Assembly (NCBI RefSeq): GCF_023954305.1
Contig: NZ_JAMLIG010000001.1
Span: 992,001 to 1,056,000, forward strand
Origin: Mesorhizobium sp.
GTDB taxonomy: Bacteria > Pseudomonadota > Alphaproteobacteria > Rhizobiales > Rhizobiaceae
Length of the DNA stretch: 64,000 nt
Reading direction: 5' to 3'
Positions 16,854 to 25,781 of the stretch are shown here, piece by piece. A program made the position numbers and the translations under genes. The stretch's first letter is position 1. Every line of letters begins with the position of its first letter. The notes under the pieces are model-generated. The model worked only from the letters and a program-made list of their open reading frames with translations, was not told where the DNA came from and made no database searches.

Positions 16854-18440
16854 ATGAGCGCAATCTTGCAGGAGCAGGATTCGGGCGATGCCGGTCGCAT
16901 GCGCCGGTCGGGCGGACGAGAAGCACGCCGCGCCATGCGAGCGGCACCGCTGGCCGAGGACGTGCGGCCGATCCGGCCGGGCATGGAAGGCGGCCGCTAT
17001 GCGCCGCTCGCCGCGCATGATCTGGAGCGCATCCACGAAGCCGTCCTGACGCTCCTGGAAACCGTCGGCTTCGCCAACGCCATCCCGTCCTGTATCGAGG
17101 CCTGCACGAAGGCGGGCGCGACGCTTGGCGAGGACGGCCGGCTGCGCTTCCCGCGGGGACTGGTCGAGCACACGATCCGGATCGCCGCGCGCAAGTTCAC
17201 GCTGTGCGGCCAGGAGCCGCGACACGACATGGTGGTGCAGGGCAAGCGCGTTCACTACGGCACAGCGGGCGCCGCGGTTCATCTCGTGGACGTCGAGAAG
17301 CGCGAATACCGCGAGTCGCTGCTGCAGGATATCTACGATGCCGCACGCATCGTCGAGACGATGGACAATATCCATTTCTTCCAGCGGCCGATGGTGCCGC
17401 GCGACGTCGTTGACCCCTTCGACATGGATCTGAACACGCTCTACGCCTGCGTGAGCGGGACAACGAAGCATGTCGGCACGTCCTTTACCGTCGCCGACAA
17501 TGTCGGCCCGGCGCTCGAGATGCTCTACGCGATCGCCGGTGGGGAGGAGAATTTCCGCGCCCGGCCCTTCGTCTCCAATTCCAACTGCTTCGTCGTGCCG
17601 CCGATGAAGTTCGCCGAGGATGCCTGCGGTGTGCTGGAAGCCTGCGTGAAGGGCGGCATACCCATACTGCTGCTCTCTGCCGGGCAGGCCGGCGCGACCG
17701 CTCCTGCCGCGATCGCCGGCGCGGTGGTCCAGGCGGTGGCCGAGGTTCTGGTCGGCCTCGTCTACGTCAACGCGCTGAAACCGGGGCATCCCTGCATCTT
17801 CGGCACCTGGCCCTTCGTGTCCGACCTGCGCACCGGCGCCATGTCGGGCGGTTCGGCCGAGCAGGCGCTGTTGACGGCCGCCTGTGCGCAGATGGCGCAG
17901 TTCTACGATCTTCCCGGCGGCTCCGCCGCAGGCATGGCCGATTCCAAGCTCCCAGACATCCAGTCCGGCTACGAGAAGGGCATCACCAATGTGCTCGCCG
18001 GCCTGTCCGGCCTCAATCTTATTTACGAGTCGGCCGGCATGCACGCCTCGCTGCTCGGCTTCTGCCTGGAAAGCCTGATCATCGACAACGACATGCTGGG
18101 CCAGTGCCTGCGCTGCGTGCGCGGCATCGACGTCTCCGACGCCGCTCTGTCGGTCGACGTCATCACGGATGTCTGCATCAACGGTCCCGGCCACTATCTC
18201 GGCCACGGCCAGACGTTGAAACTGATGCAGACCGAATATTTCTATCCGGCGATCGCCGACCGCTTCAGCCCGAAGGAATGGAACGAGAAGGGCAGGCCGG
18301 ACATCCTGCAGCGGGCGATCTCCGAGAAGAAGCGCATCCTGTCGAGCGTCTTTCCCAACCACATTCCGCGATCTCTGGACGATCAGCTGCGAGCGAGGTT
18401 CGCCAACATCCTCCTGCCGCGCTCAGGCATGGGGGGATAG
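16854..18440 (+). CDS. Trimethylamine methyltransferase (MttB) family protein, non-pyrrolysine type
   Basis: Member of the MttB superfamily, which transfers methyl groups from quaternary or tertiary amines to a corrinoid protein. The product is 528 residues with no in-frame amber codon, so it belongs to the non-pyrrolysine branch that includes glycine betaine methyltransferase. Visible conserved stretches are LLETVGFAN, VTYTHF-like segments around HYGTAGAAVHLVD, and GGSAAGMADSKLPD (near residue 354). No corrinoid protein gene is adjacent. The true start is probably ATG 16854 (MSAILQEQ). Its last 18 bases overlap the convergent hydrolase gene. Substrate is inferred only by family. Confidence 0.82.
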   Translation: MSAILQEQDSGDAGRMRRSGGREARRAMRAAPLAEDVRPIRPGMEGGRYAPLAAHDLERIHEAVLTLLETVGFANAIPSCIEACTKAGATLGEDGRLRFPRGLVEHTIRIAARKFTLCGQEPRHDMVVQGKRVHYGTAGAAVHLVDVEKREYRESLLQDIYDAARIVETMDNIHFFQRPMVPRDVVDPFDMDLNTLYACVSGTTKHVGTSFTVADNVGPALEMLYAIAGGEENFRARPFVSNSNCFVVPPMKFAEDACGVLEACVKGGIPILLLSAGQAGATAPAAIAGAVVQAVAEVLVGLVYVNALKPGHPCIFGTWPFVSDLRTGAMSGGSAEQALLTAACAQMAQFYDLPGGSAAGMADSKLPDIQSGYEKGITNVLAGLSGLNLIYESAGMHASLLGFCLESLIIDNDMLGQCLRCVRGIDVSDAALSVDVITDVCINGPGHYLGHGQTLKLMQTEYFYPAIADRFSPKEWNEKGRPDILQRAISEKKRILSSVFPNHIPRSLDDQLRARFANILLPRSGMGG

Positions 18441-19406
18441 AGCGATGTCAGAGCCACGAACGAAGGCCGCGACCTCCGCGAAAAGCTCCTCGTCGTGGCC
18501 GACCCAGACATGGCCGCCCTGCGGATAGATGACCAGGCGCGCGCCTGCGACCTCGCGTGCGAGGTGACGGGCCGAGTCGGCAGTACCGAAACGGTCGTCC
18601 TCGACGGAAATGGCAAGCGTCGGTGACGTAATGAGGTGCAGCTGCGACGGAGCGGGGTCGGAAGCGAGACGCGCATCGTTCAGGAGACCGCGGCTGCGCC
18701 GGCTCACGGGAAGGATGTTGGACAAGATCTCATAGACACGCGCCTTCTCTTCAGCCGAAGCCGCTGCGACCAGCGCGGGATCCGTCGCAAGCATCGTTCC
18801 GATCATCGTATCGGGCGAGAGGTTGAGCGCGGCCCAGAACAGCCAGTCCCAGTCCAGCATCGCCCGCATCAGCCGTTCCTGCCAGGCTCTCATGCGCCAT
18901 AGGCTCGGCCGAGCCGGTGCGTAGGTGGCCGGCACGATGGCGACGAGCCCGCTGCAACGGTCGGGGTGGCGGATGGCGAACTCGATCGCCGACAGGGCGC
19001 CGGCCGAGCCGCCGGCAATCGGAATCCTGTCGATGCCGAGATGGTCGAGAAGCTCGACGAAAGCGTCGGCTTGCCGCGCGGAACTCGGATCGTCGGGATA
19101 GTCGCTGCGCAGGTAGCCGAACCGGGACGGCGCGATGACGCGAAAGCCGCCAGCGCTGAGGCGACGACAGAAGGCGAGGCCCTGGTCGAAGCCGCCGCCC
19201 GTTCCATGGATCATCAGGAGTGGTATGCCTGTTCCCGCCTCGGCCCATTCCATCGTGCCGTAGCTGGCCTCGAATGAGGAACTGCCGACGGAAACCCGAT
19301 TCTCCGCGGCGGCGAGCGACCTGCGGAACGATACGGTGGCCAGTCCGCCGCCCGCCAGCGTGCCGATGGCGGCCGCGCCGAAAAGAAAGGCCCGGCGGGA
19401 CGGCAT
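18423..19406 (-). CDS. Exported alpha/beta-hydrolase (Tat-like signal)
   Basis: Alpha/beta-hydrolase fold protein of 327 residues. The N-terminus SRRAFLFGAAAIGTLAGGG resembles a twin-arginine signal, so the enzyme is probably exported folded. The core shows the oxyanion loop HGTGGGFDQG (near residue 69), the nucleophile elbow GGSAG (near 138) and the late catalytic His in PQGGHVWVGHDEE. It is likely an esterase or similar; substrate unknown. It overlaps the 3' end of the MttB-like gene and starts two bases after the stop of a small upstream gene, suggesting co-transcription. Confidence 0.8.
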   Translation of the reverse strand: MPSRRAFLFGAAAIGTLAGGGLATVSFRRSLAAAENRVSVGSSSFEASYGTMEWAEAGTGIPLLMIHGTGGGFDQGLAFCRRLSAGGFRVIAPSRFGYLRSDYPDDPSSARQADAFVELLDHLGIDRIPIAGGSAGALSAIEFAIRHPDRCSGLVAIVPATYAPARPSLWRMRAWQERLMRAMLDWDWLFWAALNLSPDTMIGTMLATDPALVAAASAEEKARVYEILSNILPVSRRSRGLLNDARLASDPAPSQLHLITSPTLAISVEDDRFGTADSARHLAREVAGARLVIYPQGGHVWVGHDEELFAEVAAFVRGSDIALSPHA

Positions 19407-19408
19407 AA

Positions 19409-19594
19409 CTACCCCTCCCCGTCCGACTTATGAAGTGGCAGCATGCCGCGCCGTTCGAGTTCGAGCCGGATGTTCTCCGGCAATTGCCGACAACCGCACT
19501 TCTCCGCATGCGCCTTGTGCCATTCGAGACGTTGCTCGAAGGACGCGTTGCGCGGGAGGCGGTGCGCCGCGTGCCATTGTTTATTGATCTTCAC
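19409..19594 (-). CDS. Small conserved protein, 61 residues, function unknown
   Basis: Short basic protein starting MKINKQWHAAHRLPRNA with a regular pattern of His and Cys residues (EWHKAHAEKCGCRQLP), suggestive of a metal-binding or structural mini-protein. Similar 60-residue proteins occur in Rhizobiales, from memory. It ends two bases before the hydrolase start on the same strand. No function can be given. Confidence 0.6.
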   Translation of the reverse strand: MKINKQWHAAHRLPRNASFEQRLEWHKAHAEKCGCRQLPENIRLELERRGMLPLHKSDGEG

Positions 19595-19601
19595 GTCGTT
19601 A

Positions 19602-19680
19602 TCCCGTCACGGACGGAACCATGACGGGACTTCGGCGGCGGCGCATTGACCCAGCGCAAGACCGGGACAGCGGTCCGGTG
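19602..19680 (-). terminator. Two stem-loops after the acyl-CoA ligase gene, possible terminator
   Basis: Downstream of the ligase stop (19691, minus strand) lie an ACCGG...CCGGT hairpin (19662-19680) and a perfect 8-bp stem TCCCGTCA...TGACGGGA with a 12-base loop (19602-19629). Neither has a clear T run, so Rho-independent termination is uncertain; the second may equally serve the promoter of the small downstream gene. Confidence 0.3.
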
Positions 19681-19690
19681 TGAGCAGCGA

Positions 19691-21835
19691 TCAGCTTCTC
19701 AGTTCGCGGCGCAAGATCTTGCCGACGTTCGTCTTCGGCAGATCGGTGCGGAACTCGACATATTTCGGCACCTTGTAGGCGGTCAGGTTTTCGCGCAGAT
19801 ACTTCTGCAAGGCTTCCGCCGTAAGCGACGGGTCTTTCTTGACCACGAACAGCTTCGGGGTCTCGCCCGACTTCTCGTCCGGAACGCCGATCGCGGCGCA
19901 TTCCAGAACGCCCGGATGGGTGGCGGCCACATCCTCGATCTCGTTCGGATAGACGTTGAAACCGGAGACGAGGATCATGTCCTTCTTGCGGTCGACGATC
20001 TTGATGTAGCCGCGCGTGTCCATGAAGCCCATGTCGCCCGACTTGAAGAAGCCATCCGACGTCATCACCTTGGCCGTCTCGTCGGGACGCTGCCAGTACC
20101 CCGCCATTACCTGCGGCCCCCTGATGCAGATCTCGCCGACATCACCGAGCGGCAGGTCGTTGCCGTCGTCGTCGCGGATCGTGATCTCGGTCGACGGGAT
20201 CGGAATGCCGATCGTACCGGTGAATTCCGAGGCGTCGAAGCGGTTTGCGGTCGCCACCGGCGACGTCTCCGACAGGCCGTAACCCTCGGAAATGACGCAG
20301 CCTGTCAGTTTCTGCCAGCGTTCCGACACCGCCTTCTGCGCAGCCATGCCGCCTGCGAAGGTGAGCAGCAGCGGCTTGAAGTCGAGCTTCTGGAAGTCCG
20401 GATTGTTGAGGAGCGCGTTGAACAGCGTGTTGAGGCCCGGGAAAATGTTCACCGGATATTTCTGCAGCTCTTTCACGAAGGAAGGGATGTCGCGCGGATT
20501 GGGGATCAGGATGTTCTGCGCCCCCTGCTGCATGCCCATCAGCGCGTTCACGGTGAGCGCATAGATGTGGTAAAGCGGCAGCGCACAGACATAGACAAGT
20601 CGGTCCGGCTCCGGACGCTTGATGTAAGCCGTCTTCACCCAGACGTCATTCTGGGCGACGTTGGCGAGGACGTTGCGGTGGAGCAGCGTGGCGCCCTTCG
20701 ACACGCCTGTCGTGCCGCCGGTGTACTGCAGGAACGCTACGTCGTCCGGCTCGACCTTCGCCGGCTTGAAGGTGGCGCGGCTGCCTGCCTTCAGCGCGTC
20801 GTTGAATTTGATATGGCCGGGCAGCGACCAGGCGGGCACAAGTTTCTTCACGCGGCGCACGACGAAGTTGACGATGTGACCCTTGAGGCCGAGGAGATCG
20901 CCCATCGTCGCCACGACGACATGCTTGACCTTGGTCTTGCCGACGATCGCCTGCAGCGTATGGGCGAAGTTCTCGAGAATGATGATCGCCTCGGCGCCGG
21001 AATCCTTGAGCTGATGCTCGAGTTCGCGGGGCGTGTAGAGCGGGTTGACGTTGACCACCGTATATCCCGCGCGCAGCACCGCCATCATCACGATCGGATA
21101 TTGCAGCACGTTGGGCATCATGATCGCGACGCGCGCGCCCTTCTGCAGTCCCTTCGACTGAAGGAAGGCGGCAAAGGACTGTGCCATCTCGCCGATCTGC
21201 GCATAGGTCAGCGTCTTGTCCATGCAGGTGAAGGCAGGACGGGTGGAGAATTTCTTGACGCTGTCGGCGAGCAGGTCCCCGATCGACCGATAGGCGAGCG
21301 GCCCGATCTCGGGCGGGATGATGTCGGGATAGCTCCTCAGCCAGGGCTTCGAAGCAGACGTCGGCTTGCCTGTTGATTTCGCCTTCGGGGCGGCGGCGGT
21401 TTCCGGCGAAGCCGCCTTTGCAGCCGCCCGCTTCGCGGCGACGGATTTCGTTGCGGTGGCAGCGGCGGGTTTCGCAGCCGCTGCGGCCTTCGCCGTCGCC
21501 TTCGCAGCCGCCGGCTTCGCGGCGGAGGACTTCGCGGCTGGGGCTTTTGCCGCCCTGGCGGGCGCGGCAGGCTCTGCCGCCTTCGGCTTGGCAGCCGGTG
21601 ATGCCGGCGCAGCGGCCGCCTTTGTCGCGGGTTTCTTGGCGGCTGGCTTTTCGGCAGCGGGCGCCTTGGCGGGGGCGGGCCTGGAAGCGCTCTTCGGCGC
21701 CGCGGCGGTCTTCGCTGCCGGCTTCTTCATGTCGGACGGCTTGGTGCGGGCCGCAAGCCCGCTCACCGGCGTCCCGGCCTTCGCCGCCTTGGCGGTCCAC
21801 TTGCCCGCTTCCGATTTGCCTGGTGTCTTTGCCAT
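19691..21835 (-). CDS. fadD: Long-chain acyl-CoA ligase with histone H1-like N-terminal tail
   Basis: Activates long-chain fatty acids to acyl-CoA. Residues about 163-714 are a complete FadD-type AMP-binding enzyme: P-loop YTGGTTGVSKGA, adenylation motif GYGLSETSP, the GDMGFMD segment, and the C-terminal catalytic Lys region LPKTNVGKILRREL. Residues 1-162 are an unusual low-complexity extension of Ala, Lys and Pro repeats (AAKPAAAK-type), like histone H1 or bacterial AlgP/Hc1 tails. The extension is in the same frame, and no better start codon is seen at the core's natural beginning (SKPWLRSYPD), so it is probably translated. Divergent from the dipeptide ABC operon. Confidence 0.9.
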   Translation of the reverse strand: MAKTPGKSEAGKWTAKAAKAGTPVSGLAARTKPSDMKKPAAKTAAAPKSASRPAPAKAPAAEKPAAKKPATKAAAAPASPAAKPKAAEPAAPARAAKAPAAKSSAAKPAAAKATAKAAAAAKPAAATATKSVAAKRAAAKAASPETAAAPKAKSTGKPTSASKPWLRSYPDIIPPEIGPLAYRSIGDLLADSVKKFSTRPAFTCMDKTLTYAQIGEMAQSFAAFLQSKGLQKGARVAIMMPNVLQYPIVMMAVLRAGYTVVNVNPLYTPRELEHQLKDSGAEAIIILENFAHTLQAIVGKTKVKHVVVATMGDLLGLKGHIVNFVVRRVKKLVPAWSLPGHIKFNDALKAGSRATFKPAKVEPDDVAFLQYTGGTTGVSKGATLLHRNVLANVAQNDVWVKTAYIKRPEPDRLVYVCALPLYHIYALTVNALMGMQQGAQNILIPNPRDIPSFVKELQKYPVNIFPGLNTLFNALLNNPDFQKLDFKPLLLTFAGGMAAQKAVSERWQKLTGCVISEGYGLSETSPVATANRFDASEFTGTIGIPIPSTEITIRDDDGNDLPLGDVGEICIRGPQVMAGYWQRPDETAKVMTSDGFFKSGDMGFMDTRGYIKIVDRKKDMILVSGFNVYPNEIEDVAATHPGVLECAAIGVPDEKSGETPKLFVVKKDPSLTAEALQKYLRENLTAYKVPKYVEFRTDLPKTNVGKILRRELRS

Positions 21836-22119
21836 TCCCGGTCCCTCCTCGTCGCCGCGCAGATTAGCCGCGTGGTTCTTGTCGTTCGTATCGGATACTG
21901 CGCTGGACGCGCGCCATGCCCATGCCGGGCTTATCTATGGTGAGATCACCGACAGGCGCAAGTACCGCGATTCTCGCCTCCCGCCGGTCCGCACCTGCAA
22001 ATTTCAAACATTCCCCTACGGCGCTCGGGAAGGAGTTCCAATGGCCCGAATTCGATGCTTATATGCAGCTTCGCGAGCCTGTTAGAGGGGCTTTGACGAT
22101 AAAAAAAGGGAGCGCATAC

Positions 22120-23712
22120 ATGAAGAAACTTAGTTTTGCGGCCGCATTGCTGGCTGCAACCGTCCTGAGCGGCGTGGCCAGCGCAAAGACACTGGTCTAC
22201 TGCTCGGAAGGTTCACCAGAGGGATTCGACCCTGCCCTCTATACCGCCGGCACTACCTTCGACGCCTCGTCGCGTCCGGTCTACAACCGCCTTGTGGAAT
22301 TCAAGCCCGGCACCACGGAAATCGAACCCGGCCTCGCCGAGAGTTACGAAATTTCGGACGACGGTTTGCAGTACACGTTCAAGCTGCGCCCGGGCGTCAA
22401 ATTCCACACCACCGACTATTTCACGCCGACCCGCGACATGAACGCGGACGACGTAATCTTCTCCTTCGAGCGCCAGCTCAAGGCCGACAATCCGTACAAC
22501 CAGTACGTGACCGGCGGCGCGTGGGAATACTTCGCCGGCATGGGTATGCCCGACCTGATCTCGTCGATCGAGAAGGTCGACGACATGACTGTCAAGTTCG
22601 TGCTGAAGCAGAAGGAAGCCCCCTTCCTGTCCAATCTCGGCATGGACTTCGGGTCGATCGTCTCGAAGGAATATGCCGACAAGCTCGCCGAGGCGAACAC
22701 CAAGGAACAGCTGAACCAGAAGCCGGTCGGCACGGGTCCGTTCCAGTTCGTCGACTACCAGCTCGATGCCCGCATCCAGTACAAGGCGCATGACGGCTAC
22801 TGGAAGGGCCGCGAGAAGATCGACGACCTCGTCTTCGCCATCACCAAGGAAGCTTCGGTGCGCTACCAGAAGCTGCAGGCCGGCGAATGCCACGTCATGC
22901 CCTATCCGGCGGCCGCCGACGTCGCCGCGATGAAGGCTGATCCGAACCTGCAGGTGATGGAAGAGGCAGGCCTGAACGTCGCCTATCTCGCCTTCAATAC
23001 CCTGCAGCCTCCGTTCGACAAGACCGAGGTCCGCAAGGCGATCGCGCAGGCGATCAACAAGCAGGCGATCGTCGACGCGGTGTTCCAGGGTGCCGCCCAG
23101 GTGGCCAAGAACCCGATGCCGCCGACCATGTGGGGCTACAACGACGCGATCGAGGACGACAAGTACGACCCGGCGGCGGCCAAGGCCGCGCTCGAAGCTG
23201 CCGGCGTCACCGGCCTGTCGATGAAGGTCTGGGCGATGCCCGTCGCACGGCCCTACATGCTCGACGCGCGCCGCGCCGCGGAAGTGATCCAGGCAGATCT
23301 CGCCGCCATCGGCGTGACGGCCGAGATCGTCACCTACGAATGGGCCGAGTATCTCGACCGTTCGAAGGCCAAGGACCGCGACGGCGCGGTGATCCTCGGC
23401 TGGACCGGCGACAACGGCGACCCCGATAACTTCCTGCACACACTGCTCGGCTGCGACGCGGTCGGCGGCAACAACCGCGCGCAGTGGTGCAACGAGGAGT
23501 TCGACAAGCTGGTGAACGATGCCAAGCGGTCGACCGACCAGGCGGAGCGCACGAAGCTCTACGAGGAAGCCCAGGTGGTCTTCAAGCGCGAGGCACCGTG
23601 GGTCACGCTCGATCACTCCACGGTCGTGATGCCGATGTCGAAGAAAGTGTCCGGCTACGTGATGAGCCCGCTCGGCCATCACGCCTTCAGCGGCGTCGAC
23701 ATTGCCGAGTAA
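22120..23712 (+). CDS. ABC transporter substrate-binding protein, dipeptide/oligopeptide (SBP_bac_5) type
   Basis: Periplasmic binding protein for a peptide-type importer (DppA-like). A signal peptide spans residues 1-22 (cleavage after GVASA). The mature start KTLVYCSEGSPEGFDPALY is highly similar to DppA, and family stretches GVKFHTTDYFTPTR and KPVGTGPFQFVDY follow. Start ATG 22120 has AAGGGAG seven bases upstream; the frame is open further 5' without support. Length 530. First gene of the five-gene importer, followed by a strong stem-loop that probably sets its higher expression. Confidence 0.92.
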   Translation: MKKLSFAAALLAATVLSGVASAKTLVYCSEGSPEGFDPALYTAGTTFDASSRPVYNRLVEFKPGTTEIEPGLAESYEISDDGLQYTFKLRPGVKFHTTDYFTPTRDMNADDVIFSFERQLKADNPYNQYVTGGAWEYFAGMGMPDLISSIEKVDDMTVKFVLKQKEAPFLSNLGMDFGSIVSKEYADKLAEANTKEQLNQKPVGTGPFQFVDYQLDARIQYKAHDGYWKGREKIDDLVFAITKEASVRYQKLQAGECHVMPYPAAADVAAMKADPNLQVMEEAGLNVAYLAFNTLQPPFDKTEVRKAIAQAINKQAIVDAVFQGAAQVAKNPMPPTMWGYNDAIEDDKYDPAAAKAALEAAGVTGLSMKVWAMPVARPYMLDARRAAEVIQADLAAIGVTAEIVTYEWAEYLDRSKAKDRDGAVILGWTGDNGDPDNFLHTLLGCDAVGGNNRAQWCNEEFDKLVNDAKRSTDQAERTKLYEEAQVVFKREAPWVTLDHSTVVMPMSKKVSGYVMSPLGHHAFSGVDIAE

Positions 23713-23716
23713 GCTG

Positions 23717-23769
23717 ACATAGCACCTCTTAGGGGGGTGTCCGGTGACGGGCACCCCCTTGTGCTATGT
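23717..23769 (+). promoter_or_regulatory. Intercistronic stem-loop between binding protein and permease
   Basis: ACATAGCAC (23717-23725) pairs with GTGCTATGT (23761-23769), and AGGGGGGTG pairs with CACCCCCTT inside it, giving a long imperfect stem beginning five bases after the binding-protein stop. Such hairpins commonly stabilise the upstream message or attenuate transcription, so that the binding protein is made in excess over the membrane subunits. Confidence 0.6.
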
Positions 23770-23846
23770 GGTTGCCGGCATTTGCGGGCCGCGGGCGCCT
23801 ATCGCCCTTACCCGCCGCGACGCCGGCACGGATTTATGGGTGGGCC

Positions 23847-24851
23847 ATGCTGCGCTTTTTCCTCGGACGCCTCGCCGTCCTGATCCCGACATTCATCGGC
23901 GTCTCGATCGTCGCCTTCGCCTTCATCCGGCTGCTGCCGGGCGACCCGGTGATGCTGATGTCGGGCGAGCGGGTCATGTCGCCGGAGCGCTACGAGAAGA
24001 TCTCGCACGAGCTTGGCTACGATCGGCCCGTCGTCATCCAGTATTTCGACTATCTCGGCAATGTGCTCACCGGCGACTTCGGCCGGTCGATCACCACCAA
24101 GGAACCCGTCCTCTCGATCTTCGCCAAGCTGTTCCCGGCCACACTCGAACTGTCGCTCTGCGCCATCATTTTCGCTGTCGTCCTCGGCATCCCGGCCGGC
24201 ATCATCGCCGCGATCCGACGAGGATCCTTCATAGATCAATCGGTCATGGGCACGGCCCTCATCGGCTATTCGATGCCGATCTTCTGGTGGGGGCTGCTGC
24301 TCATCATCCTGTTCTCCGGCATGCTGCAATGGACGCCCGTGTCCGGGCGCATCTCGTTCTCCTACTTCTTCCAGCCGGTCACCGGCTTCATGCTGATCGA
24401 CTCGCTGATCTCGGGCCAGAAAGGCGCGTTCAAGTCGGCAGTCTCGCACCTGATCCTGCCCACGATCGTGCTCGGCACGATCCCGCTCGCGGTGATCGCG
24501 CGGCAGACCCGCTCGGCGATGCTCGAGGTCCTGGGCGAGGATTATGTGCGCACGGCCCGCGCCAAGGGCCTGCCGCCGCTGCGCGTCATCGGCGTGCACG
24601 CCCTGCGCAACGCGATGATCCCGGTCGTCACCACGATCGGCCTTCAGGTCGGCGTGATGCTCGCCGGCGCGATCCTCACCGAATCCATCTTCTCCTGGCC
24701 GGGCATCGGCAAGTGGATGGTCGATTCGGTGTTCAAGCGCGACTATCCCGTCATCCAGGGCGGTCTGCTGATCATCGCCTCGATCATCATGCTGGTGAAC
24801 CTGATCGTGGACCTGCTCTACGGTCTCATCAACCCGCGCATCCGGCACTGA
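23847..24851 (+). CDS. ABC transporter permease, DppB type
   Basis: First inner-membrane subunit of the dipeptide-type importer; 334 residues, six membrane helices, starting MLRFFLGRLAVLIPTFIGVS as DppB homologues do. The EAA-loop contacting the ATPases is visible (EDYVRTARAKGLPPLRVIGV, near residue 229). ATG 23847 is chosen; the frame is open upstream into the intergenic hairpin region but that part has no coding character. It is followed ten bases later by the second permease. Confidence 0.92.
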   Translation: MLRFFLGRLAVLIPTFIGVSIVAFAFIRLLPGDPVMLMSGERVMSPERYEKISHELGYDRPVVIQYFDYLGNVLTGDFGRSITTKEPVLSIFAKLFPATLELSLCAIIFAVVLGIPAGIIAAIRRGSFIDQSVMGTALIGYSMPIFWWGLLLIILFSGMLQWTPVSGRISFSYFFQPVTGFMLIDSLISGQKGAFKSAVSHLILPTIVLGTIPLAVIARQTRSAMLEVLGEDYVRTARAKGLPPLRVIGVHALRNAMIPVVTTIGLQVGVMLAGAILTESIFSWPGIGKWMVDSVFKRDYPVIQGGLLIIASIIMLVNLIVDLLYGLINPRIRH

Positions 24852-24861
24852 GGAGGGCGTC

Positions 24862-25779
24862 ATGGCAACCACCACACCCCACGCCCTCCAGGAAGCCGAC
24901 CGCCATGCGGTCACGCTCGGCCAGCGGCTCTCGGAATTCTGGTACTATTTCTCGGAGAACCGCGGCGCCGTCATCGGCCTGTGGGTCTTCGTGATCCTCG
25001 TCGTGCTCGCCCTGCTGGCGCCGCTGATTGCGCCGCACCTCCCGCAGCAGCAGTACCGCGACGCGATCCTCGTTCCGCCGGTCTGGCAGGAGGCCGGACG
25101 CTCCGCCTACCTGCTCGGCACCGACGCGGTCGGGCGCGACATCCTCTCGCGTCTCCTCTACGGCGCGCGCTTCTCGCTGTTCATTGGCGTCATCGTGACG
25201 ACGCTGTCGTTGACGGTCGGCATCTTCTTCGGCGTTATCGCCGGCTATGTCGGCGGCAAGACCGACACGTTCATCATGCGCATCATGGACGTGATCCTCG
25301 CCTTCCCGTCGCTGCTGCTGGCGCTGGTCCTCGTCGCGGTGCTGGGGCCCGGCCTGATCAATGCGATGATTGCCATCGCGCTCGTGCTGCAGCCGCATTT
25401 CGTGCGGCTGACGCGCGCGGCGGTAATGTCGGAAAAGACCCGCGACTACGTCGTCGCGGCCAAGGTCGCTGGCGCCAAACCGCTCAGGCTGATGTTCAAG
25501 ACGATCCTGCCCAACTGCATGGCGCCGCTGATCGTGCAGGCGACGCTGTCCTTTTCGACGGCGATCCTCGACGCCGCGGCGCTTGGCTTCCTCGGCATGG
25601 GCGCGCAACCTCCGACGCCGGAATGGGGCACCATGCTCGCCGAGGCGCGCGAGTTCATCCTGCGCGCCTGGTGGGTGGTGACCCTGCCCGGCCTCGCCAT
25701 TCTCATCACGGTGCTGGCAATCAACCTGATGGGCGACGGTCTGCGCGACGCGCTCGACCCGAAGCTGAAGAGGTCGTGA
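24862..25779 (+). CDS. ABC transporter permease, DppC type
   Basis: Second inner-membrane subunit of the importer; 305 residues with an N-terminal cytoplasmic stretch and six helices. Characteristic segments are LLGTDAVGRDILSRLLYGAR (near residue 83) and the EAA-loop TRDYVVAAKVAGAKPLRLMF (near 194), then LGFLGMGAQPPTPEWG. Directly followed by the ATPase genes. Confidence 0.93.
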   Translation: MATTTPHALQEADRHAVTLGQRLSEFWYYFSENRGAVIGLWVFVILVVLALLAPLIAPHLPQQQYRDAILVPPVWQEAGRSAYLLGTDAVGRDILSRLLYGARFSLFIGVIVTTLSLTVGIFFGVIAGYVGGKTDTFIMRIMDVILAFPSLLLALVLVAVLGPGLINAMIAIALVLQPHFVRLTRAAVMSEKTRDYVVAAKVAGAKPLRLMFKTILPNCMAPLIVQATLSFSTAILDAAALGFLGMGAQPPTPEWGTMLAEAREFILRAWWVVTLPGLAILITVLAINLMGDGLRDALDPKLKRS

Positions 25780-25781
25780 CG

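Noticed and set aside
16854..18440. Pyrrolysine-containing trimethylamine methyltransferase
   Set aside because: There is no in-frame amber codon, and no pyrrolysine genes are present.
21366..22085. Ala/Phe-rich plus-strand frame opposite the acyl-CoA ligase tail
   Set aside because: It is the complement of the Ala/Lys/Pro repeats; the minus-strand reading continues into a real enzyme.
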